A stretch of 26,651 bases of DNA from QS-5-54-17 sp964489295 (lineage in GTDB: Bacteria > Patescibacteriota > Saccharimonadia > QS-5-54-17), in the NCBI GenBank assembly GCA_964489295.1, contig CAZAXT010000011.1, positions 1-26,651 of the forward strand, given 5' to 3'. Positions 20,959 to 26,651 of the stretch are shown here, piece by piece (within the stretch, counting starts at the first letter, position 1; each line of letters starts with the position of its first letter). Under the pieces are notes generated by a model, which was given only the letters and a program-made list of their open reading frames with translations, did not search any database and was not told the origin of the DNA. The position numbers were made by a program, and so were the translations under genes.

Positions 20959-20981
20959 TATCAAAACGACTCTGTTTGATA
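20959..20981. repeat. Stem-loop abutting tRNA-Lys(CTT)
   Basis: TATCAAA (20959-20965) and TTTGATA (20975-20981) flank a 9-nt loop, ending one base before the tRNA. The right arm is part of CTGTTTGATACG, which also occurs in the hairpin at 13887-13913 upstream of the other tRNA-Lys. Confidence 0.55.
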
Positions 20982-20982
20982 C

Positions 20983-21058
20983 GGGCCTGTAGCTCAGTTG
21001 GCAGAGCAACGGCCTCTTAAGCCGTGTGTCGTGGGTTCGAATCCCACCAGGCCCTCCA
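20983..21058 (+). tRNA. tRNA-Lys (anticodon CTT)
   Basis: 76-nt cloverleaf with acceptor GGGCCTG/CAGGCCC, anticodon stem CGGC/GCCG, loop CTCTTAA (anticodon CTT), the same T arm as the tRNA-Lys at 14002, and encoded CCA. The base changes from that copy are in the anticodon arm, including a compensatory T-A to C-G pair. The 12 bases after the CCA are also shared, so the pair arose by duplication. Confidence 0.97.
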
Positions 21059-21196
21059 AAGTAAACGTCGCACTTCGAATACTGGACTGATGGAATAGCG
21101 GAGCGTAAGCAACGCATCATCCACCAGGCTCCATCCCGTGTTATGCGTTGATGTTACATATCTCGTCATAGCAATCCCATCTGGTATTATGGAGTA
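21059..21196. other. Intergenic region between tRNA-Lys(CTT) and folD
   Basis: No gene. GATGGA (21089-21094) pairs with TCCATC (21130-21135), enclosing GCGT/ACGC (21103-21106 with 21112-21115). A competing pair is CAACGCAT (21110-21117) with ATGCGTTG (21143-21150). The two folds exclude each other. The folD promoter follows. Confidence 0.4.
21182..21190 (+). promoter_or_regulatory. Extended -10 promoter of folD, leaderless
   Basis: TGG-TATTAT (TATTAT at 21185-21190) ends 6 nt before the ATG at 21197. No Shine-Dalgarno and no clear -35. Confidence 0.6.
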
Positions 21197-22015
21197 ATGC
21201 TACTACAGGGCAGCGAATTAGCAGGATACATCAAACAGCGACATTTCACGTATATCCAGAACTTGTCCAGAAACAGCAACACACCTTTCCTGGCGATCGT
21301 GGATGCAGACCGTGATTCAAATTCACAAAACGAAGAAGTAGTAAGTAGTAAGTTTATTCACCGCAAGCAAGAATACGGAGAAGACATAGGAGTAAATGTT
21401 TCTCTGTATCAACCTACTCCCAATGATTTAGAAGATACGATACAAAATATAAATACCAATCCATCAATTCACGGCTTACTCATACAGCTTCCCTTGCCCG
21501 AAGACACAAATACTGATCATGTTTTACAAAAAATTATTTCGAAAAAAGATGTAGACGCACTTACGAACAGTCCGTTTGATGCGCCGACACCAACCGCGAT
21601 TCTGTGGCTTTTGAGCGGACATGAGATCGATTGGCATAGAAAAACCATTGGTGTGATCGGCCAGGGGCGTTTAGTGGGTGCGCCGTTGACTGCCATGCTC
21701 CGCCAGTCGAATATCGAGCCGTTAATAGCCGATGAAAGTACAGGAAATACAGATGAGATTCTCAGAAAAGCCGATATAATTGTAACCGCTACGGGCCGAC
21801 CACGACTTATCAAGAGCGAGCAAATTCAAAAGGGAAGTATCGTTATTGACGCTGGTTCGGCTGATGAAAACGGCAGTATCGTCGGAGATGTTGACCCCTC
21901 CGTCTACGACAGGGAAGACATTACGATCAGCCCCGTTCCTGGTGGTGTGGGCCCGCTCACCGTGTGCGCGTTGTTCGATAATTTACTGAGAGCATTTGAG
22001 GAGCAGTCCTTATGA
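21197..22015 (+). CDS. folD: Methylenetetrahydrofolate dehydrogenase/cyclohydrolase FolD
   Basis: Interconverts 5,10-methylene-, 5,10-methenyl- and 10-formyl-tetrahydrofolate, supplying one-carbon units. The 272-aa protein has the family landmarks IHGLLIQLPLP (about residues 95-105), KDVDAL, the Rossmann dinucleotide motif IGVIGQGRLVGAP, VTATGRP, IVIDAG and PVPGGVGPLTV. The active-site YxxxK appears as FIHRK: K57 is kept, and Phe53 probably replaces the usual Tyr, although alignment here is uncertain because of a small insertion. The gene is probably leaderless and overlaps pyrE by ATGA. Coupling to pyrE links folate and pyrimidine metabolism. Confidence 0.92.
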   Translation: MLLQGSELAGYIKQRHFTYIQNLSRNSNTPFLAIVDADRDSNSQNEEVVSSKFIHRKQEYGEDIGVNVSLYQPTPNDLEDTIQNINTNPSIHGLLIQLPLPEDTNTDHVLQKIISKKDVDALTNSPFDAPTPTAILWLLSGHEIDWHRKTIGVIGQGRLVGAPLTAMLRQSNIEPLIADESTGNTDEILRKADIIVTATGRPRLIKSEQIQKGSIVIDAGSADENGSIVGDVDPSVYDREDITISPVPGGVGPLTVCALFDNLLRAFEEQSL

Positions 22016-22545
22016 ACGATCAGAAAACCCGAAATGTGCTACTTGCTGATTTGCGACGTTTCGGATACCAATCAGGTGAAGTCACCCTAGCAAGCGGCGA
22101 AACATCCGAGTGGTATGTGGATGCCTCCCAGGTTCTTCTGCGTGGCGATCGGTTCGATGTGTATAAACACGCATTTAAAGTTGCTCTGGATGAGCTTCCA
22201 AGATTTACCGCGGTCGGGGGATTGACAATGGGCGCGGATCCTATGGCACTCCTTGTAGCCGATTCCAGCAACACCAAAGCATTCAGTATACGCAAAACAG
22301 CTAAGAATCATGGCGGAGAATCCGAACGTGTGGTCGGCCCTTTACAAACCGATGACCAAGTTTTGGTAGTCGATGATGTCACTACCAGTGGCGGTTCGCT
22401 CCAGCAAACACTTCACGCACTTGAGGGGTACGACATTGTAGCAGCACTCTGTTTGGTTGATCGAAGCAACGGAATAACAACTCAGCTTTTCTCAAGCTAC
22501 GGCATTCCCTACTACTCGATGTTCGAAGATAAGGATTTTGTTTAA
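22012..22545 (+). CDS. pyrE: Orotate phosphoribosyltransferase
   Basis: Converts orotate and PRPP to orotidine monophosphate in pyrimidine synthesis. The 177-aa product has SGEVTLASGETSEWYVDAS near the N-terminus, VGGLTMGADPMAL, FSIRKTAKNHG with the catalytic-loop lysine, and the PRPP motif VLVVDDVTTSGGS (about residues 117-129). GAGGAG (21998-22003) is 8 nt upstream of the start. It is coupled to folD by an ATGA overlap. Its TAA stop overlaps the stop of the convergent response regulator (shared TTAA). No other pyr gene lies in the window. Confidence 0.93.
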   Translation: MNDQKTRNVLLADLRRFGYQSGEVTLASGETSEWYVDASQVLLRGDRFDVYKHAFKVALDELPRFTAVGGLTMGADPMALLVADSSNTKAFSIRKTAKNHGGESERVVGPLQTDDQVLVVDDVTTSGGSLQQTLHALEGYDIVAALCLVDRSNGITTQLFSSYGIPYYSMFEDKDFV

Positions 22546-22925
22546 TCTCCGAGTGCTTGTTTGATTTTGGCAGCAACTTCCTTCGGGGTTAAATCGGATT
22601 TGACGATGTATTCTTCAACTCCGAGTTCCTCCATTTCGTCTGGCGCTTCAGATTCACCCATATTAGTGAGAATGATTACTTTCAGGTCTTTACCCCAGTC
22701 TTCTTTGCGAAGTTTTTTGAGAACATCGTCTCCGTTCATAACCGGCATCATGAGATCCAGCAACACAATGTCCGGCTGGAATTCTTCGATTAATTTCAAT
22801 CCCTGCTCACCATCTTCGGCAAATGCCACCTCATAGCCTTCGGCTTCGAATTTCATCTGATACATCTGAACTATAGCGATGTCGTCTTCTATGATGGCGA
22901 TTCGTGGTTTTTCCTTATCAGTCAT
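22542..22925 (-). CDS. Single-domain response regulator (REC only)
   Basis: A phosphorylation-controlled signalling protein without an output domain (CheY/Spo0F type). The 127-aa product has the acidic pocket IIEDD (13-15), phospho-acceptor D57 in DIVLLDLMMPVMNG, T87 in ILTN and K109 in YIVKSD, so all the signalling residues are present. No DNA-binding domain follows. It must act by protein contact or in a phosphorelay. A GAF histidine kinase begins 3 kb away. It has no ribosome-binding site, and -10 candidates lie within 10 nt of the ATG, so it may be leaderless. Confidence 0.93.
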   Translation of the reverse strand: MTDKEKPRIAIIEDDIAIVQMYQMKFEAEGYEVAFAEDGEQGLKLIEEFQPDIVLLDLMMPVMNGDDVLKKLRKEDWGKDLKVIILTNMGESEAPDEMEELGVEEYIVKSDLTPKEVAAKIKQALGD

Positions 22926-22961
22926 ACATTATATGCTACATCGTTCACAGTTTGATTTAAA
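22926..22961 (-). promoter_or_regulatory. Promoter region of the response regulator
   Basis: On the minus strand TTTAAA (complement of 22956-22961), a 17-nt spacer and TAGCAT (22938-22933) would place the -10 7 nt before the ATG. A better hexamer, TATAAT (22933-22928), is only 2 nt from the ATG, too close for this start codon. Confidence 0.4.
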
Positions 22962-23055
22962 GTAGCAAATAATCAATGTCACTATACTTACTCGTGTTCT
23001 CGATTGTGTCATGCGCGAATGCTCTAGTCTGTTTCTTGTATCGGTATAGACGGCG

Positions 23056-23193
23056 ATGGTGATAAGTGCTTATCGTGGCATGAACAATGCAGGTTATACA
23101 GAAATCGGTGGTTTACTAAAGTCCGTGTACGGTGTCCGGGTTGGAACGACAGGACAGAACATCTCATGCGCAAAAAGCATTTTGATTTTTTAG
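23056..23193 (+). CDS. Possible 45-aa HTH-like small protein
   Basis: The 22926-23218 gap is otherwise empty. An ATG at 23056 opens 45 codons ending TAG at 23193. Residues 9-38 (GMNNAGYTEIGGLLKSVYG, then VRVGTTGQ) have the rhythm of a helix-turn-helix (xYxEIGxLLxxxYGVxVxxxTV). TATAGA (23045-23050) lies 5 nt upstream, like the leaderless genes. It could be a remnant of a transposase or phage regulator, a small regulator, or chance. Confidence 0.25.
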   Translation: MVISAYRGMNNAGYTEIGGLLKSVYGVRVGTTGQNISCAKSILIF

Positions 23194-23202
23194 TCAATAT
23201 CT

Positions 23203-23208
23203 TATAAT
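23203..23208 (+). promoter_or_regulatory. -10 box of the YrdC-like gene
   Basis: A perfect TATAAT lies 10 nt before the ATG at 23219 and overlaps the in-frame ATG at 23207, which excludes that upstream start. TTTTGA or TTGATT (23180-23187) is a possible -35. Confidence 0.6.
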
Positions 23209-23218
23209 GTTCAAAAAT

Positions 23219-24298
23219 ATGTCAGAAATAGAAAGAATGCCAGATGACAATCATTATCAGGAGCAAACAGAAGTGAATGCGCGACAATCCTTCGAGATTA
23301 TAGAAGCTACTGATCATCCGGACTTTGATGAGTATCCTGAAGGTGTCAAATTAATCGTTTTTGACGGAGAATTTGATGAGGCAGAAATGTACAGGGAGCC
23401 AGTTCCTGTCTTTGACTCCAGAGATGACAGTCATCACGAGCTTATTGCCAAGCATTACTCTGAAAAGATGGGCGTAGTCCATGGTGTTGGACTGTATGGA
23501 GCTGTATGGCCAGTCAAGTCCTCAGATTCAGTAAATGCTATAGAGAGATTTAAGCCTGACAAGCCAGAATGGGAAAAAGTACCGGTATATATTCTTCCTC
23601 AGGATCTTGAAAAAGTGATAGATCGAGAGCAGATACATGAGGAATTCAGGCCATATTTCCAAAACGAGCAAACCATAAAAACTCTTTACGAAGCTGCCCC
23701 GGCTATACATTTGATAGTTCCAGTAGAAGCGGGTAGTACTGATATCAGTCCGGTCTTCATCACCTACCCTGAAGACTGGGATAAAAAAGGAGCTAGTCGG
23801 GAACAACATATTAAAGTCCCGACTATATCTGCGTTCTACTGGGATGACCCCGATCATGAACGTATAGCATCAAAAACCAAAGAATTTTTACATGATGGCC
23901 ATATCGCCATATCATCTTTTAACAGGCACGGGGAACAGCCGGCCTGGGATTTTGAAGGTTTGCTTGAGTATATAGAAAGAAATGACTGCCCGTTTGATTA
24001 CATAGTCTATGACCCTCTGCTTGATAAAATTAGCGTTGGTTCGTCCTTTGTGCAGATTGCGCCGCCGCTCCAGGACGAGGATCCATGTTGGAAAGTATAC
24101 AGGACCGGGCCCACGGCAATCGATAAGTATTTAGAAAGGATAAAATCGGAACATGGATACAAGGTAGTAGAGGGGGCCAAAAAGGCGGCGAGAAAACCGG
24201 AATTAGAAGACGAGGATCTTGATGGTGCTATGCTTGCAGCGCGGGATGCCGTATTGAGAACAACCCGTCAGCAAAGAAGCAATGTAAACGATCATTAA
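23219..24298 (+). CDS. Divergent YrdC/Sua5-like domain protein
   Basis: A 359-aa protein that I assign tentatively to the YrdC/Sua5 (threonylcarbamoyl-AMP synthase) fold from the order of motifs. GVGLYGAVWPV (89-99) resembles the TDTVYGL region. ERFKPDKPEW resembles the KxRpxxkP segment. ISSFNRHGEQPAW (231-243) resembles PSANxSGxPxxT. VGSSFVQI resembles the pSTvvd strand, and VYRTGP (293-298) the RpGa motif. Key basic residues of true synthases are not all conserved, so ligand binding may have changed. The ~75-residue N-terminus is acidic and the C-terminus (~310-359) is charged. The start at 23219 avoids the promoter. The next gene is a methyltransferase on the same strand. Confidence that it is a gene is high; in the family, moderate. 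Confidence 0.6.
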   Translation: MSEIERMPDDNHYQEQTEVNARQSFEIIEATDHPDFDEYPEGVKLIVFDGEFDEAEMYREPVPVFDSRDDSHHELIAKHYSEKMGVVHGVGLYGAVWPVKSSDSVNAIERFKPDKPEWEKVPVYILPQDLEKVIDREQIHEEFRPYFQNEQTIKTLYEAAPAIHLIVPVEAGSTDISPVFITYPEDWDKKGASREQHIKVPTISAFYWDDPDHERIASKTKEFLHDGHIAISSFNRHGEQPAWDFEGLLEYIERNDCPFDYIVYDPLLDKISVGSSFVQIAPPLQDEDPCWKVYRTGPTAIDKYLERIKSEHGYKVVEGAKKAARKPELEDEDLDGAMLAARDAVLRTTRQQRSNVNDH

Positions 24299-24373
24299 TC
24301 AAAATGTATTGCGGTAAAATGCCTATACGTTTGAATTCGTTTAAGCAATAACGCAAAAGAAACGACACGAATT

Positions 24374-25528
24374 ATGAACACAAATAAAAAACCCGGCTCT
24401 ATACCGAATCAGTTTCAAAATATAAAGTCTGAGTTCGAATCTCAGAAAAAAAATCCACCTGGTGGAGATCAATATATCGCTGATTGTTATGGAGCTTTAC
24501 TGAAACTGATAGAAACTGACGATACATATACGATTGATATTATAAAACATACGCTTCACCACCGTCCGTATATTACGCCACAGTACTTTGCAAACCTTTT
24601 CTTCCGGGCGGTGCAATATATAGAGCTTTACAAAATTAACAATGATTTCAATGGGGTGTACAGTTACCCTATACGGCTGGCGACTCAAGAAGATTGGGAG
24701 AAAGAACTCGCATACCTTTTCGAACTTTACGTCGATGACATAAAAACCATATTAAAAGACAAGAATACTGTTACCACGATCTACCAGCGTTATGCTGGAC
24801 CGCAAATATTAATCAATGCCTTCAGGAGTAGTGATTCGGTAACGGTTGCAGATTTTGGATGCGGTGGTAACTTTGGTTTACCGGGTATAGAGTTAGGGGT
24901 GGCATACGAGAAGATCGATGATGAATCGCCAGAAAAACTTGCAACTTCACTGCTTCACCCGATGCCAACGCTAAAACAAGGCCTGGCGTTTGATAAAGAA
25001 GATCCCCGTGAAGAAAATGCCAAAGAGTGGAGAATATCATGTTCCTTCTACCCCAGCGAGTTCAGTAAACTTGCACAAACGCTGGTTCTGGAAGATGAAA
25101 TAGCAAAAGCTTGCAAGACACACTTCACCCCATATGACTTAACCGAAGTTTGCACCGAAGAAGATGATGGAATTTTACCGCAAGGTAGCGCGGACTTTGT
25201 TGTTATTAGCACGATGTTGTATCAACTTTCACCCGAAGAACGTGAGACTGTCTTGATTAATGCCGAACACGTTTTAGCTCCGGGAGGCGCCATAATAATT
25301 CAGGATTTTGCCGTCAAAGATGCGGATACTATGGCGAAGCTTGATTTTAATACAACTTGGTTTTCTAAGAAAACGTGGTCCTACCGGACGTTTATGCTTG
25401 GTGATATGACAGAGTGGCAGTTTAAAGAAATACTGCGATGGTCCAATGGTAGATGTCGTGCAGTATGCGATGGAGAGGATTTTCAGTTTATGGCCGCAAC
25501 AGCTGCTTTAGAGCATTCGACATCTTGA
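24374..25528 (+). CDS. Class I SAM-dependent methyltransferase, large N-terminal extension
   Basis: The 384-aa protein carries an AdoMet-binding Rossmann fold in its C-terminal half: motif I VADFGCGGN (158-166), a later strand ADFVVISTML (273-282) and the post-strand motif LAPGGAIIIQDF (301-312). Residues 1-150 are a helical domain without recognised motifs, rich in aromatic residues. Between motif I and the later strand lies an insertion of ~80 residues, longer than in small-molecule methyltransferases. The substrate is unknown. No clear ribosome-binding site precedes the ATG. Its 3' end overlaps the convergent GlcG-like gene by 46 nt. Confidence 0.75.
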   Translation: MNTNKKPGSIPNQFQNIKSEFESQKKNPPGGDQYIADCYGALLKLIETDDTYTIDIIKHTLHHRPYITPQYFANLFFRAVQYIELYKINNDFNGVYSYPIRLATQEDWEKELAYLFELYVDDIKTILKDKNTVTTIYQRYAGPQILINAFRSSDSVTVADFGCGGNFGLPGIELGVAYEKIDDESPEKLATSLLHPMPTLKQGLAFDKEDPREENAKEWRISCSFYPSEFSKLAQTLVLEDEIAKACKTHFTPYDLTEVCTEEDDGILPQGSADFVVISTMLYQLSPEERETVLINAEHVLAPGGAIIIQDFAVKDADTMAKLDFNTTWFSKKTWSYRTFMLGDMTEWQFKEILRWSNGRCRAVCDGEDFQFMAATAALEHSTS

Positions 25529-25884
25529 CTGACATCGTACGATCCGCCTACACCGATCCCGCCGACAACTTCGCCATCCATTTCCACAGGTAAACCACCG
25601 GCTATAACCATAATTTTGCCCCCGAAAGCACTCGTGACACCACAAAACGGTTTTCCTTCACCTGAGTACTGCGCAATATCGTCTGTTGGCAATCCTAACA
25701 CTGCAGAAGTATACGCTTTGGCCATTGCGAACTCAGGACTTATGTTTAACGCTCCATCCATCTTTTCAGTCAAAATAGTAACTCCATGTTCGTCTACTAC
25801 ATTGACAGTGATTTTTATGCCTAATTCATCGGCTTTCTCTATCGCTGCTTCTGCTGCTGCCTTTGCATTGGTCAGTGACAACAT
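25483..25884 (-). CDS. GlcG/HbpS family protein
   Basis: Members of this family (DUF336) bind haem or small ligands or accompany glycolate, cobalamin or diol metabolism. The 133-aa product has the normal length and motifs: LTNAKAAAEAAIEKADELG, ITVNVVDEHG, FAMAKAYTSAVLG, and a glycine-rich end GGKIMVIAGGLPVE, VVGGIGVGGSYDVSQD. No signal peptide is present, so it is cytoplasmic. GGGAAGG (complement of 25889-25895) lies about 4 nt upstream. The partner metabolic genes usually found beside it are absent. It overlaps the methyltransferase gene tail to tail by 46 nt. Confidence 0.9.
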   Translation of the reverse strand: MLSLTNAKAAAEAAIEKADELGIKITVNVVDEHGVTILTEKMDGALNISPEFAMAKAYTSAVLGLPTDDIAQYSGEGKPFCGVTSAFGGKIMVIAGGLPVEMDGEVVGGIGVGGSYDVSQDVECSKAAVAAIN

Positions 25885-25922
25885 AGTACCTTCCCTTTCG
25901 TGCTTGAGCTTATCTGTAGATA

Positions 25923-25952
25923 TTTATAACATGCTATACTGAAGAAAACCAA
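25923..25952 (-). promoter_or_regulatory. Promoter of the GlcG-like gene
   Basis: On the minus strand TTGGTT (25952-25947), an 18-nt spacer and TATAAA (25928-25923). The leader of about 30 nt includes the ribosome-binding site. It overlaps the divergent kinase promoter. Confidence 0.45.
25932..25940 (+). promoter_or_regulatory. Extended -10 promoter of the histidine kinase gene
   Basis: TGC-TATACT (TATACT at 25935-25940), 17 nt before the ATG at 25958. The leader would be about 11 nt with only a weak GAAGAA purine stretch. The promoter is interleaved with the minus-strand promoter of the GlcG-like gene. Confidence 0.55.
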
Positions 25953-25957
25953 TATAT

Positions 25958-26651
25958 ATGCAGGAATATTCAACCGTTCCACAAACACAGAAAATAATAG
26001 AAGCTCTCTGGCGTCTCGAGAAGATCATATTACGCGAACTGGATTTCGATAATGCAGTGGATAAAATCGTTAATGGTTTATTGGTCGAGTTAGGGTATTT
26101 TGATCTCGGCTATAAAATAATAGTTCTTACATTGGTCGATGAAGATAAAGGGGTATTGGAGCGGGTTTCACTTTCTCAGACAGATGAAGCCTCTAAAGCA
26201 CTAGCTGCTTCAGCTGTACCGTTCCACGACATAGACATACCCTTAACGGCATCTGACAATTTATTAATAAAGACTATAAATACAAAAGAACCCCAGGTTA
26301 CAACTTACTGGCCGGAGATGTTTTATCCGGTTTTAACCGACGATCAGGCGCTTGCTAATCAAAAAGCCGCGGGCATAAAAACGAGTTTAATGTACCCGGT
26401 GATAGTTGGGAATAAAGTGATCGGTGTATTGATATTTAGCATGACTAAAGAAGAAAGTGAGGTATCCGAAGATGAAAAGAGTTTGATTAGCGGTTTCACG
26501 GATATTGTCGGATTGGCCGTGCAAAATGCCAGACTACACACTTCGGTCAGAGAAACAGCTCAAGAGCTGGAAACAGCCAATCAGCATCTAAAAGAGCTCG
26601 ACGAAGCCAAGGATGAGTTTATATCCATGGCGTCACACCAGCTTCGGACGC
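25958..26651 (+). CDS. GAF-domain sensor histidine kinase, 3' part outside the window
   Basis: The open frame runs from ATG 25958 to the window edge (231 codons seen). After a short helical start, residues ~20-185 form a GAF domain (strands IIVLTLVDED, TSLMYPVIVGNKVIGVLIFS, helix DEKSLISGFTDIVGLAVQNARL). A coiled coil follows (ETAQELETANQHLKELDEAK), then the dimerisation/phosphotransfer helix DEFISMASHQLRT with phospho-acceptor H227. The HATPase domain would lie outside. No transmembrane segment is present, so it is a cytoplasmic sensor. The single-domain regulator at 22542-22925 is a possible partner. Confidence 0.9.
   Translation, partial: MQEYSTVPQTQKIIEALWRLEKIILRELDFDNAVDKIVNGLLVELGYFDLGYKIIVLTLVDEDKGVLERVSLSQTDEASKALAASAVPFHDIDIPLTASDNLLIKTINTKEPQVTTYWPEMFYPVLTDDQALANQKAAGIKTSLMYPVIVGNKVIGVLIFSMTKEESEVSEDEKSLISGFTDIVGLAVQNARLHTSVRETAQELETANQHLKELDEAKDEFISMASHQLRT

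Noticed and set aside
23207..23218. ATG at 23207 as the start of the YrdC-like gene
   Set aside because: It overlaps the TATAAT box at 23203-23208; the in-frame ATG at 23219 is downstream of the expected transcript start.
25616..25942. Plus-strand frame opposite the GlcG-like gene
   Set aside because: The minus-strand product has clear family motifs and a ribosome-binding site; the plus frame is a shadow.

Overview
The window is a gene-dense bacterial chromosome segment with moderate GC. TGA, TAA and TAG all act as stops, which argues against the SR1/Gracilibacteria type code where TGA is Gly. All seven tRNA genes encode their CCA end. Several traits suggest a small-genome bacterium of the Patescibacteria (CPR) type, possibly Saccharibacteria-like: a shortened HrcA, minimal versions of enzymes, many genes with a promoter -10 box only 6-10 nt before the start codon (leaderless mRNAs), a kinase H-box of the SMASHQLRT type, and many small unassigned proteins. 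This placement is inference; no marker gene for phylogeny is present apart from DnaK/DnaJ, MurA and RimK.

Layout. (1) 1-4560: a class I heat-shock operon hrcA-grpE-dnaK-dnaJ behind one complete and one window-truncated CIRCE operator. (2) 4666-9458: an alpha-glucan storage module of a short GT35 phosphorylase, a GT5 glycogen synthase and a GH57 enzyme with a UVR-like C-terminal motif. (3) 9599-13227: a translationally coupled cassette of three ATP-grasp ligases (two divergent RimK-like proteins, one carrying a retropepsin-like RimB-type domain, then canonical RimK) and a DUF192 protein. (4) 13295-21058: a region of small genes interspersed with seven tRNA genes (Lys-TTT, Gly-TCC, Arg-TCT, His-GTG, Arg-CCG, Arg-TCG, Lys-CTT). 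It also holds a Nudix hydrolase, a helical protein, a PEBP protein, a tail-anchored protein, an EEP nuclease/phosphatase, a YggT protein, MurA and an unknown protein. The intergenic DNA here is rich in hairpins, heptamer arrays and possible structured RNAs. (5) 21197-22545: folD-pyrE, tail-to-tail with a single-domain response regulator. (6) 23219-26651: a more AT-rich stretch with a divergent YrdC/Sua5-like protein, a SAM methyltransferase, a GlcG/HbpS-type protein and the start of a GAF histidine kinase that runs off the window.

How the genes work together. HrcA represses its own operon through CIRCE, and GrpE, DnaK and DnaJ form one chaperone machine. Glycogen synthase and phosphorylase build and mobilise a glucan that the GH57 enzyme may branch or trim. 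The RimK cassette probably adds and removes amino acids (glutamate for canonical RimK) on protein C-termini. MurA starts peptidoglycan precursor synthesis and carries Asp instead of Cys at the catalytic-loop position, which predicts fosfomycin insensitivity.

The most unusual items are the triple ATP-grasp/retropepsin cassette, the frequent extended -10 leaderless promoters, and a candidate ~137-nt RNA at 20338-20474 with its own promoter, nested helices and terminator-like hairpin.
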